Part shown: piece by piece, positions 36,934 through 45,580 of the stretch
Position numbering within the stretch: the stretch's first letter is position 1
Layout: every line of letters begins with the position of its first letter
Assembly: GCF_002257565.1 (NCBI RefSeq)
Contig: NZ_CP022736.1
Coordinates: 558,001-622,000, forward strand
Length of the DNA: 64,000 nucleotides
DNA from: Herbaspirillum sp. meg3
GTDB lineage: Bacteria > Pseudomonadota > Gammaproteobacteria > Burkholderiales > Burkholderiaceae_D
Reading direction: 5' to 3'
Made by a program: the position numbers and the translations under genes
The notes under the pieces: model-generated
Database searches by the model: none
Told to the model about the DNA's origin: nothing
The model's input: only the letters and a program-made list of their open reading frames with translations

Positions 36934-37995
36934 GTGCAGAAGAAATTATTGGCAGCAGCAATCTTGTCAGCCGTCAGCGGCATGGCAGCGGCGCAGAGCA
37001 ATGTGACCGTCTACGGGCTGATCGATACTGGTATCGAGTACGTCAACAACGCAAGCGCCCAGGGCGGCAGCGTTACGCGTATGAGCTCGGGTGCAATGAA
37101 CACGTCGCGCATCGGCTTTCGCGGAACCGAAGATCTGGGTGGCGGACTGAAGGCGATCTTCCAGTTGGAAAACGGCTTCAAGCTTGATACCGGCGCCTTC
37201 GACGGCGACGCCAACCAGCTGTTCAACCGCCAGTCCAACGTCGGTCTGGAGGGCGCCTTCGGGCGTGTGGTCGCCGGACGTTCGTTCAGCACCACGTATG
37301 ACTTCATTCTGCCCTTCGATCCGATGGGTTATTCGGCGCAGTATTCGTGGGTGACGTCGGCCGGTGCTACCGGCGGCCGCAAGGATGGGATGCCGACCGG
37401 CGTGTCGAACATGATCAAGTACCAGGGTGATTTCGGCGGCTTCAAGATCGGCGCAATGTATGGTTTCGGCGAAGTTGCAGGCAGTGTCAACGACACGTCG
37501 AAGTATGGCGTTGGTCTGGCTTACGGCAACGGTCCTTTCTCGCTGGCGACCACTTATGATCGCGTCAACGGTACAGCAGCGGTTGCCGGCGGCGCGTACG
37601 ACAAGACCACGACGGTACATCTGGCCACCGGCTATCAGGCGATGGAATCGCTGAAGTTCAGCCTCGGCTATCGTTACTTCAAGAAGACACTGGCGACCGG
37701 CGCGGCTGATCTGCGCAGCGATTTCTACTGGGGTGGCGCGACCTACAAGTTCACACCGGCATGGAGTCTGATCGGCACCATCTATTATCAGAACCAGAAA
37801 AACCTGGTCAAGGATGCCGACCCGATCATGTATTCGCTGCGTCTGAAATACGCCTTGTCCAAACGCACCGATCTGTACGCCAGCGGCGCCTATGCAAAGG
37901 CAAAGAACAATCAGTTGGTTGGCCTGTCGCGTGATGACGTCGGGTTTGGCAATAGCCAGACCGGTGTGACACTGGGCATGCAACACCGGTTCTGA
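36934..37995 (+). CDS. Outer-membrane porin (betaproteobacterial OmpC type)
   Basis: 353 residues starting with GTG at 36934, supported by AAGGAG 6 nt upstream. The signal peptide MQKKLLAAAILSAVSGMAAA is followed by QSNVTVYGLIDTGIEYVNN, the standard first strand of these trimeric porins, then GFRGTEDLGGGLKAIFQLENGF and the terminal aromatic in QTGVTLGMQHRF. It gives the substrate passage across the outer membrane. As last gene of the cluster, it may be dedicated to this importer. A palindromic element follows at once. Confidence 0.94.
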   Translation: MQKKLLAAAILSAVSGMAAAQSNVTVYGLIDTGIEYVNNASAQGGSVTRMSSGAMNTSRIGFRGTEDLGGGLKAIFQLENGFKLDTGAFDGDANQLFNRQSNVGLEGAFGRVVAGRSFSTTYDFILPFDPMGYSAQYSWVTSAGATGGRKDGMPTGVSNMIKYQGDFGGFKIGAMYGFGEVAGSVNDTSKYGVGLAYGNGPFSLATTYDRVNGTAAVAGGAYDKTTTVHLATGYQAMESLKFSLGYRYFKKTLATGAADLRSDFYWGGATYKFTPAWSLIGTIYYQNQKNLVKDADPIMYSLRLKYALSKRTDLYASGAYAKAKNNQLVGLSRDDVGFGNSQTGVTLGMQHRF

Positions 37996-37997
37996 TC

Positions 37998-38073
37998 GTA
38001 GAAGCCGCTAAAAATGAAGCTGGCGTTGTTGCACCGGTGCGCCTAGCCAGATTCATTTTGTAGCGACTTCTAC
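37998..38073. repeat. 76-bp imperfect inverted repeat after the porin gene
   Basis: Left end GTAGAAGCCGCTA-AAAATGAA and inverted right end GTAGAAGTCGCTACAAAATGAA are nearly the same, followed in both by (G/T)CTGGC. The centre is a perfect palindrome GCACCGGTGC (38031-38040). It begins 2 bp after the porin stop. Its architecture (outer arms plus central palindrome) resembles the element at 3349-3491, but the sequence differs. Confidence 0.8.
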
Positions 38074-38090
38074 TGGTTGTGACGATGATA

Positions 38091-38118
38091 AAAAGCGAGG
38101 CTTCAGCCTCGCTTTTTT
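38091..38118. terminator. Bidirectional terminator between porin and asparaginase-like gene
   Basis: AAAAGCGAGGC-TTCA-GCCTCGCTTTTTT: stem of at least seven G/C-rich pairs with an A-run on one side and T6 on the other, between convergent genes. Confidence 0.92.
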
Positions 38119-38139
38119 ATGGACTACTGAAAAGTTGAT

Positions 38140-38637
38140 TCAGTCTTGCGGCTCAATCGGTTCGAACACGCCGGCGACGCGGTTCTTCTGCACCTGATCC
38201 CAAGGGAAGACGCGGCCGTTCATCGCCACATAGACACCGTGCGTCAACACTTGCGCGACGCCGCAGGCGAAGCCAAAATTGAATTGCGCATCCGAGCCCT
38301 GAATCGCGTAAGGGATCATGGCTCCGGTCAGCACGATGGTCTTTGCCAGTTGCGCCGCGCCCAATACGCGTGCAGTGTCTTGCATCGTATCGGTGCCATG
38401 GATGATGACGATGGCGTTTTCTTCGGAGCGGTCGCATGACGCGAGTACGCGGCGCCGGTCGATGTCTTGCATATCGAGCGAATCGAGCAGGGGCAGTTCT
38501 TCCAGTGTGGCCGGGACAGTCAGGCGCGCCCGTGCAATCACGGCCGGCAGGTGGCTATTGGCGAAGCCGAGCTGGCCGGCGATTTCGTCGTAGTGTTTGT
38601 CGAAGGTACCGCCGGTGGCGATGATGCGTAAAGTCAT
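38140..38637 (-). CDS. Asparaginase domain protein (N-terminal domain only)
   Basis: 165 residues, about half of a normal L-asparaginase (~330). It retains both catalytic threonine motifs, IIATGGTFDKH (Thr about 11) and IIHGTDTMQDTA (Thr about 82 with Asp and following residues). LTGAMIPYAIQGSDAQFNFGFA is also kept. The C-terminal domain that completes the dimer interface is absent. The frame ends cleanly, so it looks like a natural one-domain form, which exists in Proteobacteria, rather than a truncation. Activity is uncertain. Confidence 0.85.
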   Translation of the reverse strand: MTLRIIATGGTFDKHYDEIAGQLGFANSHLPAVIARARLTVPATLEELPLLDSLDMQDIDRRRVLASCDRSEENAIVIIHGTDTMQDTARVLGAAQLAKTIVLTGAMIPYAIQGSDAQFNFGFACGVAQVLTHGVYVAMNGRVFPWDQVQKNRVAGVFEPIEPQD

Positions 38638-38710
38638 GATGGTGACGAATCAGGAAAACGAGTCCCCGCCATCATACCCCACATCTCGCCAGCGACAGCA
38701 CTCAGCGGAC

Positions 38711-41311
38711 TCAGGCTGCCATGAGCTGCAGCGTCGAGCCGGTATTTTCAGCGGCTTGTTCCGCCACCTCAGGCGGCATCGGGATCTGGCCGTCGATCAG
38801 CAGCGCAAACAGGCGCTCGACATCGATGGCCTGGATCAGCAACTGGCCGTTGTTGGCCTTGATGACTTGTGTCACCAGCATCGATGCGCCTTGCATGGCG
38901 AACGGCGTGTGCATGATCTGACCCGGATTGAATTGCGGTACGGCGTGCAACTCGTCGACAAGCAGGCCGATGGTATGTTCGCCTTCTCTCACGATCATGA
39001 CCTGGCTGCTGCCGCTGACGGCCGAGCGCGTGCCGCGCATCATCTGGCCCAGATCGAAGACCCAGATGAATTCTGTGCGCTTATCGTCTACACCGTCGCG
39101 TTGCAGACCCAGTACGCCGATCTGTTCTGCGCGTGAGCCCATGGAAGTCGGTAGTACCGCGCTGTACGGAACGGCTTCCACAACATGCGCGGCCGAGATG
39201 GCGAACAGATTGTTGTCGCTGAAGAAGGTCGCGTATTCGTTGCCGTCGGTGATGGCAGGGTCGGTATCCAGCAGGAATTGGCGGCTGTCGGTTTGCGAGC
39301 CGGTGCCTTGCACCGCGCCGAAAGATTCAAACACCACCGCGATGATGTCTTCCTGATAGCCGTCGCTGACCTTGAATTCACGATAGCCGCTCGATACGGA
39401 GCAGGCTACGATTGCATATTCGTTGTCATGCACGGTCACCTGCGACGCGCGGCCGCCGTTGGAAATGGCCAGCAACGCGGGATCGATGTCGAGGATGTCG
39501 CCGACCGCACGCTTGTCATCTGTCGTCGAGATGATGCGTGCGTTGCGGTCGATGTAAAAGGCGGTCATATTCTTTTTGCCGGTGATGCCGCTGGCCAGCA
39601 TGTTGGCGAACTCCGGCGTCGAGTCGAATACGATGCCGATGCCGCCGACCACAATCGCTTCGTTGTCGAGATCGCGAATCGCTGCGTGATAAATGTACGT
39701 GTTCTTGCCATCGTACAGCGACGTTGCAGAAAACGGACTGACGTAATACTGCTGTTGCGTACGCAGCGAGAGCACTTGATTGAGGCTGTCTTCATCGACG
39801 TGAGCGCCGATCATTGCAGCAGCGTTATCCCCGGTACTGGCGACGATGCGGCCATGGCGGTCATAGACGAAGATGCGCGTGTACACAGTGTAAAGACCGT
39901 TGATGTAGGAGAGGATAGTGGTCATCTTCTCTACCGTTGCCTGATCTTGTTCCGGCTGCGCCAGCGCGGTGCGCAATTCCGGTGTCAATGCCCACCAGCG
40001 GCAATCGTCGGAGCGCTCATACAGATTTCGATCAAGCAAATCGACCAGCAGGCTGGTGGTGAATTCAGCGTCGCGCATACCCGATACCAGCACGGTCTGA
40101 TAGAGATCGTGGATAGATTGCGCGAACAGCTCGTTGCTGCGGTTGCCGGTCTCGCTGATCTGATCGAGGATGGTCTTGAGCTTGAGCATTTCGCCGCGTT
40201 GGCCGGCGGTCATGACCTGACCGTTCCACACGATGCGTTGAATGGTCTTGGCGGCAGTCATGATGTCGAACAGCGGCGGGCAGAAAGACTCCGCATGCGA
40301 CAGCAAGCCCTCGGCGATGTCGGACGGCAGCTTGGTCAGCGCATCGCTGATCACACCGCTGAATGCGACTTCCACCGGAATCATCACCTGGCCTTGCCAG
40401 CCGACGGGGCCTGGATAACCTTGATATCCATCGGAAGATACGGTGCGCACCAGATATTCACGACCGCAGAACAGCATCAGCGATGCGTTGCCGTCGCGGT
40501 TGACCGGCACTTCGGTGCCGACCGGAACCCACAGCTTGTCGGCACTGGCGATGACGCGGTTGTCGGCGTCCAGCAGCAGCATGTTGGAGCGCGATTCCGC
40601 GTCGCGATGTGACGAGAAGATACCGGCCATCTCTTCTTCAAAATGGAAGCACAGACACAGGATGCCAACCACCGCACCAGTTTGGGGATGCTGCATGCGG
40701 CGCGAATAAATCAGCGCGCGCTCTTTGCCCGGACGCAGGTCGCTGAAGCGGAAGGTTTCGACATAGGTATCTGAATTGAGTGTCTCGCTGATGAGCGCGT
40801 CAGCGCTGTGTTCCAGCGGTGTCGACGGATCGATTTGCACGAGTACGTTGCCCTCGGTATCGAGCAGCATGATTTCGTCATAGACGGTGTATTTATTGCG
40901 GTACTCACGCAGCCGATAGCGAATCGCGTCGGCGTTATCGGTAATGCCGGCGACGAAATTGCACAGTTCGCGATCAGTGGCGAGGAAGCCGACATCGGCT
41001 GTCCGTTCAAACAGATTGCGAACCACGATGTCGATCACGTATTGCGCTTTGGTGCCGATCTCGGTGAGCACGTTGCGGACTTTTTCCTGAACGAGGCTGA
41101 CGACCAACTCGCGTTCAAGCCGGCTGAAGCCGGTGCGTGTTGCCGCCATGGTCGGCAGGATGGTCTTGGCCTCGCTGGGGCAATTCATTTTGGCCGAGGC
41201 CTCAATCACGCGCCACATGAGGTTCAGTTCCTGCAACGACTGTTCGCATTTCGTCACATCGCGCATGTACGGCAAGAAAGTCTCTGTTTGAATTGCTACG
41301 TGCTCACTCAT
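38711..41311 (-). CDS. Large soluble chemotaxis-type protein: duplicated Cache-like sensor region plus CheW domain
   Basis: 866 residues with no signal peptide or clear membrane helix. Two similar halves are visible: residues about 75-350 and 400-665. Shared landmarks are NLFERTADVGFLATDREL (99-116) and NLYERSDDCRWWALTPEL (429-446); KYTVYDEIMLLDTEGNVLV and LYTVYTRIFVYDRHGRIVA; and a VSSDGYQ/KVSDGYQ strand near the end of each half. The DxxGxV strands suggest PAS-like Cache domains. Residues about 690-840 read as a CheW domain (LFAISAAHVVEAVPYS, VLGLQ, FIWVFDL, GLLVDELHAV). It may dock sensory information to a CheA complex. Orphan gene. Confidence 0.8.
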   Translation of the reverse strand: MSEHVAIQTETFLPYMRDVTKCEQSLQELNLMWRVIEASAKMNCPSEAKTILPTMAATRTGFSRLERELVVSLVQEKVRNVLTEIGTKAQYVIDIVVRNLFERTADVGFLATDRELCNFVAGITDNADAIRYRLREYRNKYTVYDEIMLLDTEGNVLVQIDPSTPLEHSADALISETLNSDTYVETFRFSDLRPGKERALIYSRRMQHPQTGAVVGILCLCFHFEEEMAGIFSSHRDAESRSNMLLLDADNRVIASADKLWVPVGTEVPVNRDGNASLMLFCGREYLVRTVSSDGYQGYPGPVGWQGQVMIPVEVAFSGVISDALTKLPSDIAEGLLSHAESFCPPLFDIMTAAKTIQRIVWNGQVMTAGQRGEMLKLKTILDQISETGNRSNELFAQSIHDLYQTVLVSGMRDAEFTTSLLVDLLDRNLYERSDDCRWWALTPELRTALAQPEQDQATVEKMTTILSYINGLYTVYTRIFVYDRHGRIVASTGDNAAAMIGAHVDEDSLNQVLSLRTQQQYYVSPFSATSLYDGKNTYIYHAAIRDLDNEAIVVGGIGIVFDSTPEFANMLASGITGKKNMTAFYIDRNARIISTTDDKRAVGDILDIDPALLAISNGGRASQVTVHDNEYAIVACSVSSGYREFKVSDGYQEDIIAVVFESFGAVQGTGSQTDSRQFLLDTDPAITDGNEYATFFSDNNLFAISAAHVVEAVPYSAVLPTSMGSRAEQIGVLGLQRDGVDDKRTEFIWVFDLGQMMRGTRSAVSGSSQVMIVREGEHTIGLLVDELHAVPQFNPGQIMHTPFAMQGASMLVTQVIKANNGQLLIQAIDVERLFALLIDGQIPMPPEVAEQAAENTGSTLQLMAA

Positions 41312-41657
41312 TGTTGTCCCTTGGTTGAAGAAGTTCGTCAGAACCTATCCGCGCCGTGCTTATGTTTTATATAAATTTCTGAGCTGGTGCCGGCGCTCAA
41401 TTGTCATTACGCAAATTGCGTGCCACGCATTTTATTGGCGAAACGACATTCATGTTGTCTACAAGATCGTCCGCAAAGCCGCATACAGACTGGGTTTTTA
41501 AAGTTTCCGAAAGGAAATTTCGAGGACCTTTTGCTGATCAATAAAAATCAGGCGGTTGAATTTCGCGAAAGGAGAGGCACCTAAGTCCACTCGGCGTCAC
41601 AGAATAGTCATGACGCCGTCAGTCAGATTTTTTATAGTTGGATAAAATCGAGGGGAT
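41312..41657. other. 346-bp intergenic region before the unrecognised gene
   Basis: No gene seen. It has a small hairpin CGAAA/TTTCG near 41509-41523, a perfect 8-bp stem CGGCGTCA/TGACGCCG at 41592-41618 with an 11-nt loop, then ATTTTTTATAG. An orphan ribosome-binding-like GGAGAGG occurs at 41571-41577. The stem plus T-run could be an attenuator just upstream of the next gene. Confidence 0.45.
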
Positions 41658-42413
41658 ATGAAACCGATCGCTCCCGGCACCGTCATCTTTCATCGTCATC
41701 GCGGCTATGGCGTTATCGTCTCCGTCAATTTATTGACGGGGTGGATTTCTGCGCGCTTCGGCAGCGAGGTGCGTACGCTCGACTTGAATCTGTCGTCGGA
41801 TGAAGTGCAGCACGCAGACGGCACGCCTATCCTGTTTCGCCGTGCGCCGCCGGATCGCATGCCGCATGCGCGGCTGATGGCGATGGTGCGCGAGTTGCAT
41901 GCGGCCGGTTACCAGCGTTTGTATTTATATAGCTGGCCCAAACCATCTGGTCTGCATTGGCGTTGGCATTTGTTCGCCGGCCCGCGGCACTGGAATGAAC
42001 GCCCGTGGCGCGAAGGCTGGTATGGCTCCGGAGCGGATTACAACTTCAATCCGATTTTTGGCTGGGGCGATGTACCTGGCGCAAGTGCGCAGGAGTTGGC
42101 AAGCGCGCTGGCGCAATTCGATCCGCATGGGTTGGCGCAGGCGCTGGGAAGAGATGAGGATCACACGGATTGGTTTGCGTCGGTGTGTGATGCTTTGCTG
42201 CCTGACTATGCCTTCAGTCTGGGCTGGGATCACACGGGGCAGATGCCGGAACATCTGCCCGTGATCGCCGTGCGTCGCGGTGTCGCACCCTATGCCGGAC
42301 CGCCGTTGCCATGGCCGCCCGGCTGGGCGCATTTATGGAAAGTGTCGCACGCGCCTCATTTGGCGTATGCGCCGCCGAGGCCTGTTCGCATCAAGCCAAC
42401 GCCTCAGGATTGA
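41658..42413 (+). CDS. Hypothetical protein (251 aa)
   Basis: I do not recognise this family. 251 residues, starting after GAGGGGAT. The N-terminal 50 residues (PGTVIFHRHRGYGVIVSVNL, then LTGWISARFGSEVRTLDL) look like a small SH3/Tudor-like beta barrel. The central part is rich in Trp and aromatic residues (WPKPSGLHWRWHLFAGPRHW) and the end is Pro-rich. There is no signal peptide or membrane helix. Its last 23 bp overlap the 3' end of the convergent dehydrogenase gene. Confidence 0.8.
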   Translation: MKPIAPGTVIFHRHRGYGVIVSVNLLTGWISARFGSEVRTLDLNLSSDEVQHADGTPILFRRAPPDRMPHARLMAMVRELHAAGYQRLYLYSWPKPSGLHWRWHLFAGPRHWNERPWREGWYGSGADYNFNPIFGWGDVPGASAQELASALAQFDPHGLAQALGRDEDHTDWFASVCDALLPDYAFSLGWDHTGQMPEHLPVIAVRRGVAPYAGPPLPWPPGWAHLWKVSHAPHLAYAPPRPVRIKPTPQD

Positions 42414-43377
42414 GGACATTCTTCGGCGTGCCGTTGGCGAAGTCGACGATGTTCTGAAACGCCGCGCGGAAGTACAACTCGTAGCCGTCTTTTTCAACGT
42501 AGCCGAGATGCGGCGTCGCCACCACGTTATCCATGCGCAGCAGCGGTGAATTCTGCGGCAGCGGTTCGGTTTCGAAAACATCGAGCCCGGCGAAACCGGG
42601 ACGGCCTTGTTGCAGCGCTGCTTCCAGCGCGCCTTCAGCCACCAGCTCGGCGCGGCTGGTGTTGATGAAGGTTGCCGTCGGCTTCATCTGCGCCAGGTCT
42701 GCTGCGGTGACGATGCCGCGCGTGGCGTCGTTGAGGCGCAGATGTACTGAGACGAAATCAGCGGTCGCGAAAAATTCTTCCTTGCTCGCTGCGGCGGTAT
42801 AGCCGTCTTGCTGTGCCTGCGTGCGGCTGGCGTCGCGTCCCCACACCACCACTTTCATGCCGAAGGCTTTGCCATAGCCGGCCACCATGCGGCCGATTTT
42901 TCCGTAGCCCCAGATGCCGAGCGTGCGACCCTTGAGGGCGACGCCGAGAGGATTGTGTTCCGGTACGGCGGAGATTTGCTGCCAGATGCCGGCTTTGAGG
43001 TTGGCGGCGTATTGCGGCACGCGGCGCGCAGCGGCCATGATCAGCGCCCAGGTCAGTTCCGCCGGTGCGGTCGGATCGCCGACGCCCTCGACGATGGCGA
43101 TGCGTTGCGCGGTAGCGGTGGCAACATCGACGTGTCCGCTGACTTTGCCGGTTTGTGAAATCAGTTTCAGCGCAGGCAGCTTTTCCAGCACCGCCTTGTT
43201 GAAGACCGTGCGTTCGCGAATCAGCACAACAGCATCGAATGGCGTCAGGCGAGCGACCAGTTGTCCGGCACCGCGCACGCTGTTGGTAAACACTTTGACG
43301 TCATGTCCGTCCAGCATCTTGAAGCAGTCGAGCTGGCGGACGCTGTCCTGGTAGTCGTCGAGAATGGCGATCTTCAT
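42391..43377 (-). CDS. D-2-hydroxyacid dehydrogenase family protein
   Basis: 328 residues. The nucleotide-binding site is GRTLGIWGYGKIGRMVAGYG around 145-164. The family signature with catalytic Arg is INTSRAELV near 235, the Glu is in LDVFETEPLP, and the His is in ATPHLGYVEKDGYE. It would interconvert a 2-hydroxyacid and 2-oxoacid with NAD(P)H in the cytosol; the substrate is unknown. The gene ends inside the end of its convergent neighbour. Confidence 0.93.
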   Translation of the reverse strand: MKIAILDDYQDSVRQLDCFKMLDGHDVKVFTNSVRGAGQLVARLTPFDAVVLIRERTVFNKAVLEKLPALKLISQTGKVSGHVDVATATAQRIAIVEGVGDPTAPAELTWALIMAAARRVPQYAANLKAGIWQQISAVPEHNPLGVALKGRTLGIWGYGKIGRMVAGYGKAFGMKVVVWGRDASRTQAQQDGYTAAASKEEFFATADFVSVHLRLNDATRGIVTAADLAQMKPTATFINTSRAELVAEGALEAALQQGRPGFAGLDVFETEPLPQNSPLLRMDNVVATPHLGYVEKDGYELYFRAAFQNIVDFANGTPKNVLNPEALA

Positions 43378-43465
43378 ATTGTCTCCGGAGGGCGGTCGCT
43401 GTTGAGGAAAGTCACATCATAAATCGCCCGCCGGATTTTTGCCGCGGCCTTTCAATGAAAGCGGA

Positions 43466-44467
43466 TCAGGCCGGGATGTCAATCACCAGCTTGCCGCGTA
43501 CGCCGCCGGCATCGATCACGTCATAAGCGGCATCAGCCTGGTCGAAGCTGAAGCGGCGAGCGTCGACCTGCACGATGACCTTGCCTGCTTCGACCAGTTT
43601 GGCGGCTTCTTCCATGATTTCGCCGTGGTGTGCGCGGCCCTTGCCGGTCAGCAGCGGCATCAGTGTAAAGACGCCTGAGTAAGTCGCGGCGCGGAACGAC
43701 AAAGGCGCCAATGCATGGGTGCCCCAGCCGAGACAGCTGACGACGTGACCGTGGTAACGGCGCGCAGCAATGAAGGAGGCATCCAGCGTGGCGCCGCCGA
43801 CGGTGTCGTAGACGATGTCAAAACCTTCACCGTCGGTATATTGCTGCACGTACTCATCGACCGTCGCGGAGCGATAGTCGATGAAGGTGGCGCCGTAGCC
43901 GGTGATGATGTCGCGTTGCTCGGCCGAGCCGGTGGCATAGACGTCGGCGCCAAAGGCAATGGCGATCTGCACGGCGATATGGCCGACGCCGCCGGCGCCG
44001 CCATGCACCAACACCTTGTGACCGGCGCGGACGTGCGCGCGGTCGACCAGACCTTCCCAGGCGGTGATAAAGATCAGTGGCAGAGCGGCGGCGTCGCGCA
44101 TGGCTATGTTGGATGGCTTGTGCGCCAGCAGGTCGGCATCGACGGCGGCAAATTGCGCCAGCGAACCTTGCACGCTGCCAACGCCGCCGGTCATGCCGTA
44201 GACCTCGTCGCCGATGTTGAAACCGGAGACGCCAGCGCCGATGGCTTCGACCACGCCGGCCATGTCGATGCCGAGGACTGCCGGCAGTTGCGCCTGGGCG
44301 TGGCCGGCCTTGCCGGCGCGAATCTTGGCGTCGAGCGGATTCAGGCCGCTGGCGCGGATACGCACCAATACCTGGTCAGGGCCGGCGACAGGACGAGTCA
44401 CTTCGGTGATCTGCAGCGCAGTGGCGTGGGCATTGAGCAGGACGGCTTGCATGGTAGTGGTGTTCAC
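43466..44467 (-). CDS. Zinc-type alcohol dehydrogenase / quinone oxidoreductase (MDR family)
   Basis: 333 residues from GTG 44467, chosen because AGGAAA is placed 4-9 nt upstream. The sequence MQAVLLNAHATALQITEV, RIRASGLNPLDAKIRAGK and VLVHGGAGGVGHIAVQIAIAFGADVYAT are typical of zinc-free quinone oxidoreductases (medium-chain reductases). NADPH binding is shown by the GGAGGVG loop. It is divergent from a LysR gene with about 215 bp between, so likely under its control, and may respond to reactive quinones or aldehydes. Confidence 0.93.
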   Translation of the reverse strand: MNTTTMQAVLLNAHATALQITEVTRPVAGPDQVLVRIRASGLNPLDAKIRAGKAGHAQAQLPAVLGIDMAGVVEAIGAGVSGFNIGDEVYGMTGGVGSVQGSLAQFAAVDADLLAHKPSNIAMRDAAALPLIFITAWEGLVDRAHVRAGHKVLVHGGAGGVGHIAVQIAIAFGADVYATGSAEQRDIITGYGATFIDYRSATVDEYVQQYTDGEGFDIVYDTVGGATLDASFIAARRYHGHVVSCLGWGTHALAPLSFRAATYSGVFTLMPLLTGKGRAHHGEIMEEAAKLVEAGKVIVQVDARRFSFDQADAAYDVIDAGGVRGKLVIDIPA

Positions 44468-44683
44468 GATGTTTCCTTTCAAGAGGGATGGTTGGGCGCC
44501 GAGGTGCAGGTCTTCAGCGATGGAGCCAGTCTAGAGAGAGATAGCCCGCAGAAAAACGGGGCAGACGGCAATACAGAATGATGAAAACGTGGATAATCGA
44601 TTGCGTCCCGGAACGGCACGCAATGCGGATAAAACTGCCGGTTAAAAAAGAGAAAACCGAAGAAAAAACGAAGAGAGAAACGC

Positions 44684-45580
44684 ATGGACCGACTGGATGC
44701 CCTGAAAGTGTTTTGCAGCGTGGTGGAAGCGGGCGGTTTCAGCCGGGCCGCGGACAGGCTCGGCATCTCCACGTCGTCGGTAACGAACCAGGTCTCCGCA
44801 CTGGAGACGCACTTTCGCATCAAGCTGCTCAACCGCACCACGCGCAGCATGTCGCTGACTGCGGAAGGGCGTCAATGCTATGAGCAGGCGCTGAAATTAC
44901 TTGGCGACATGAGTGAGCTGGAAGAAGGACTCATGCAGTCCAACGCGACGCCGTCCGGCACCTTGCGTGTCGATATGCCGAGCGTCATCAGTCGCCAGTA
45001 CATTGCTCCGGCGTTGCCCAAGTTTCTTGCGCAGTATCCCGATATCGCGCTGAAGATTACCGTCGGCGACCGCATGATCGACATGGTGGACGAGGGCGTC
45101 GACGTGGTGATCCGCATCGGCGATCTGTCCAGCTCCAATCTGATTGCGAAGACCATTTTCAAGACCAGTTTCATGACGTGCGCATCGCCGGCTTTTCTCG
45201 AGCGTCATGGTGCGCCGAAGACGCCGCAGGAGCTGGCTGATTTCGCCTGTCTCGGCTTTCTCAATCCCAAGTCGCGCATGGTGCGGCCGTGGCAATTTGT
45301 CAAAGGCAAAGATACTTACACGCATATCCCGCAAGGGGCGCTGGCGATGGATCATGTGGAGTCGCTGATCGAATCCGGCAAGGCGGGGTACGGACTTGTC
45401 CAACAGATGTCGGTATCGCTGATTCCGCCGGTGCGCGACGGCGAACTGATACCGGTGTTGCAGGACTGGCTGGCGCCCGGGCCGGATGTGTCGGTGCTGT
45501 TTCAACAGAAGCATCACCGGGCGGCGAAAATCAAGGCTTTCGTTGATTTCGTCGCCGGTGTCTTCGCTGGTGTCTTTTAG
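44684..45580 (+). CDS. LysR family regulator
   Basis: 298 residues. The N-terminal DNA-binding domain is MDRLDALKVFCSVVEAGGFSRAADRLGISTSSVTNQVSALE, followed by LNRTTRSMSLTAEG. The effector domain begins LRVDMPSVISRQYIAPALPKF, as in the AaeR/DmlR-like subgroup. It is divergent from the quinone oxidoreductase gene (43466-44467) and is the obvious candidate regulator. GAGAGAAACGC precedes the ATG. Confidence 0.94.
   Translation: MDRLDALKVFCSVVEAGGFSRAADRLGISTSSVTNQVSALETHFRIKLLNRTTRSMSLTAEGRQCYEQALKLLGDMSELEEGLMQSNATPSGTLRVDMPSVISRQYIAPALPKFLAQYPDIALKITVGDRMIDMVDEGVDVVIRIGDLSSSNLIAKTIFKTSFMTCASPAFLERHGAPKTPQELADFACLGFLNPKSRMVRPWQFVKGKDTYTHIPQGALAMDHVESLIESGKAGYGLVQQMSVSLIPPVRDGELIPVLQDWLAPGPDVSVLFQQKHHRAAKIKAFVDFVAGVFAGVF

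Noticed and set aside
39185..40612. 475-codon plus-strand frame antisense to the CheW-type gene
   Set aside because: A shadow frame; the minus strand shows internally duplicated, conserved-looking protein.
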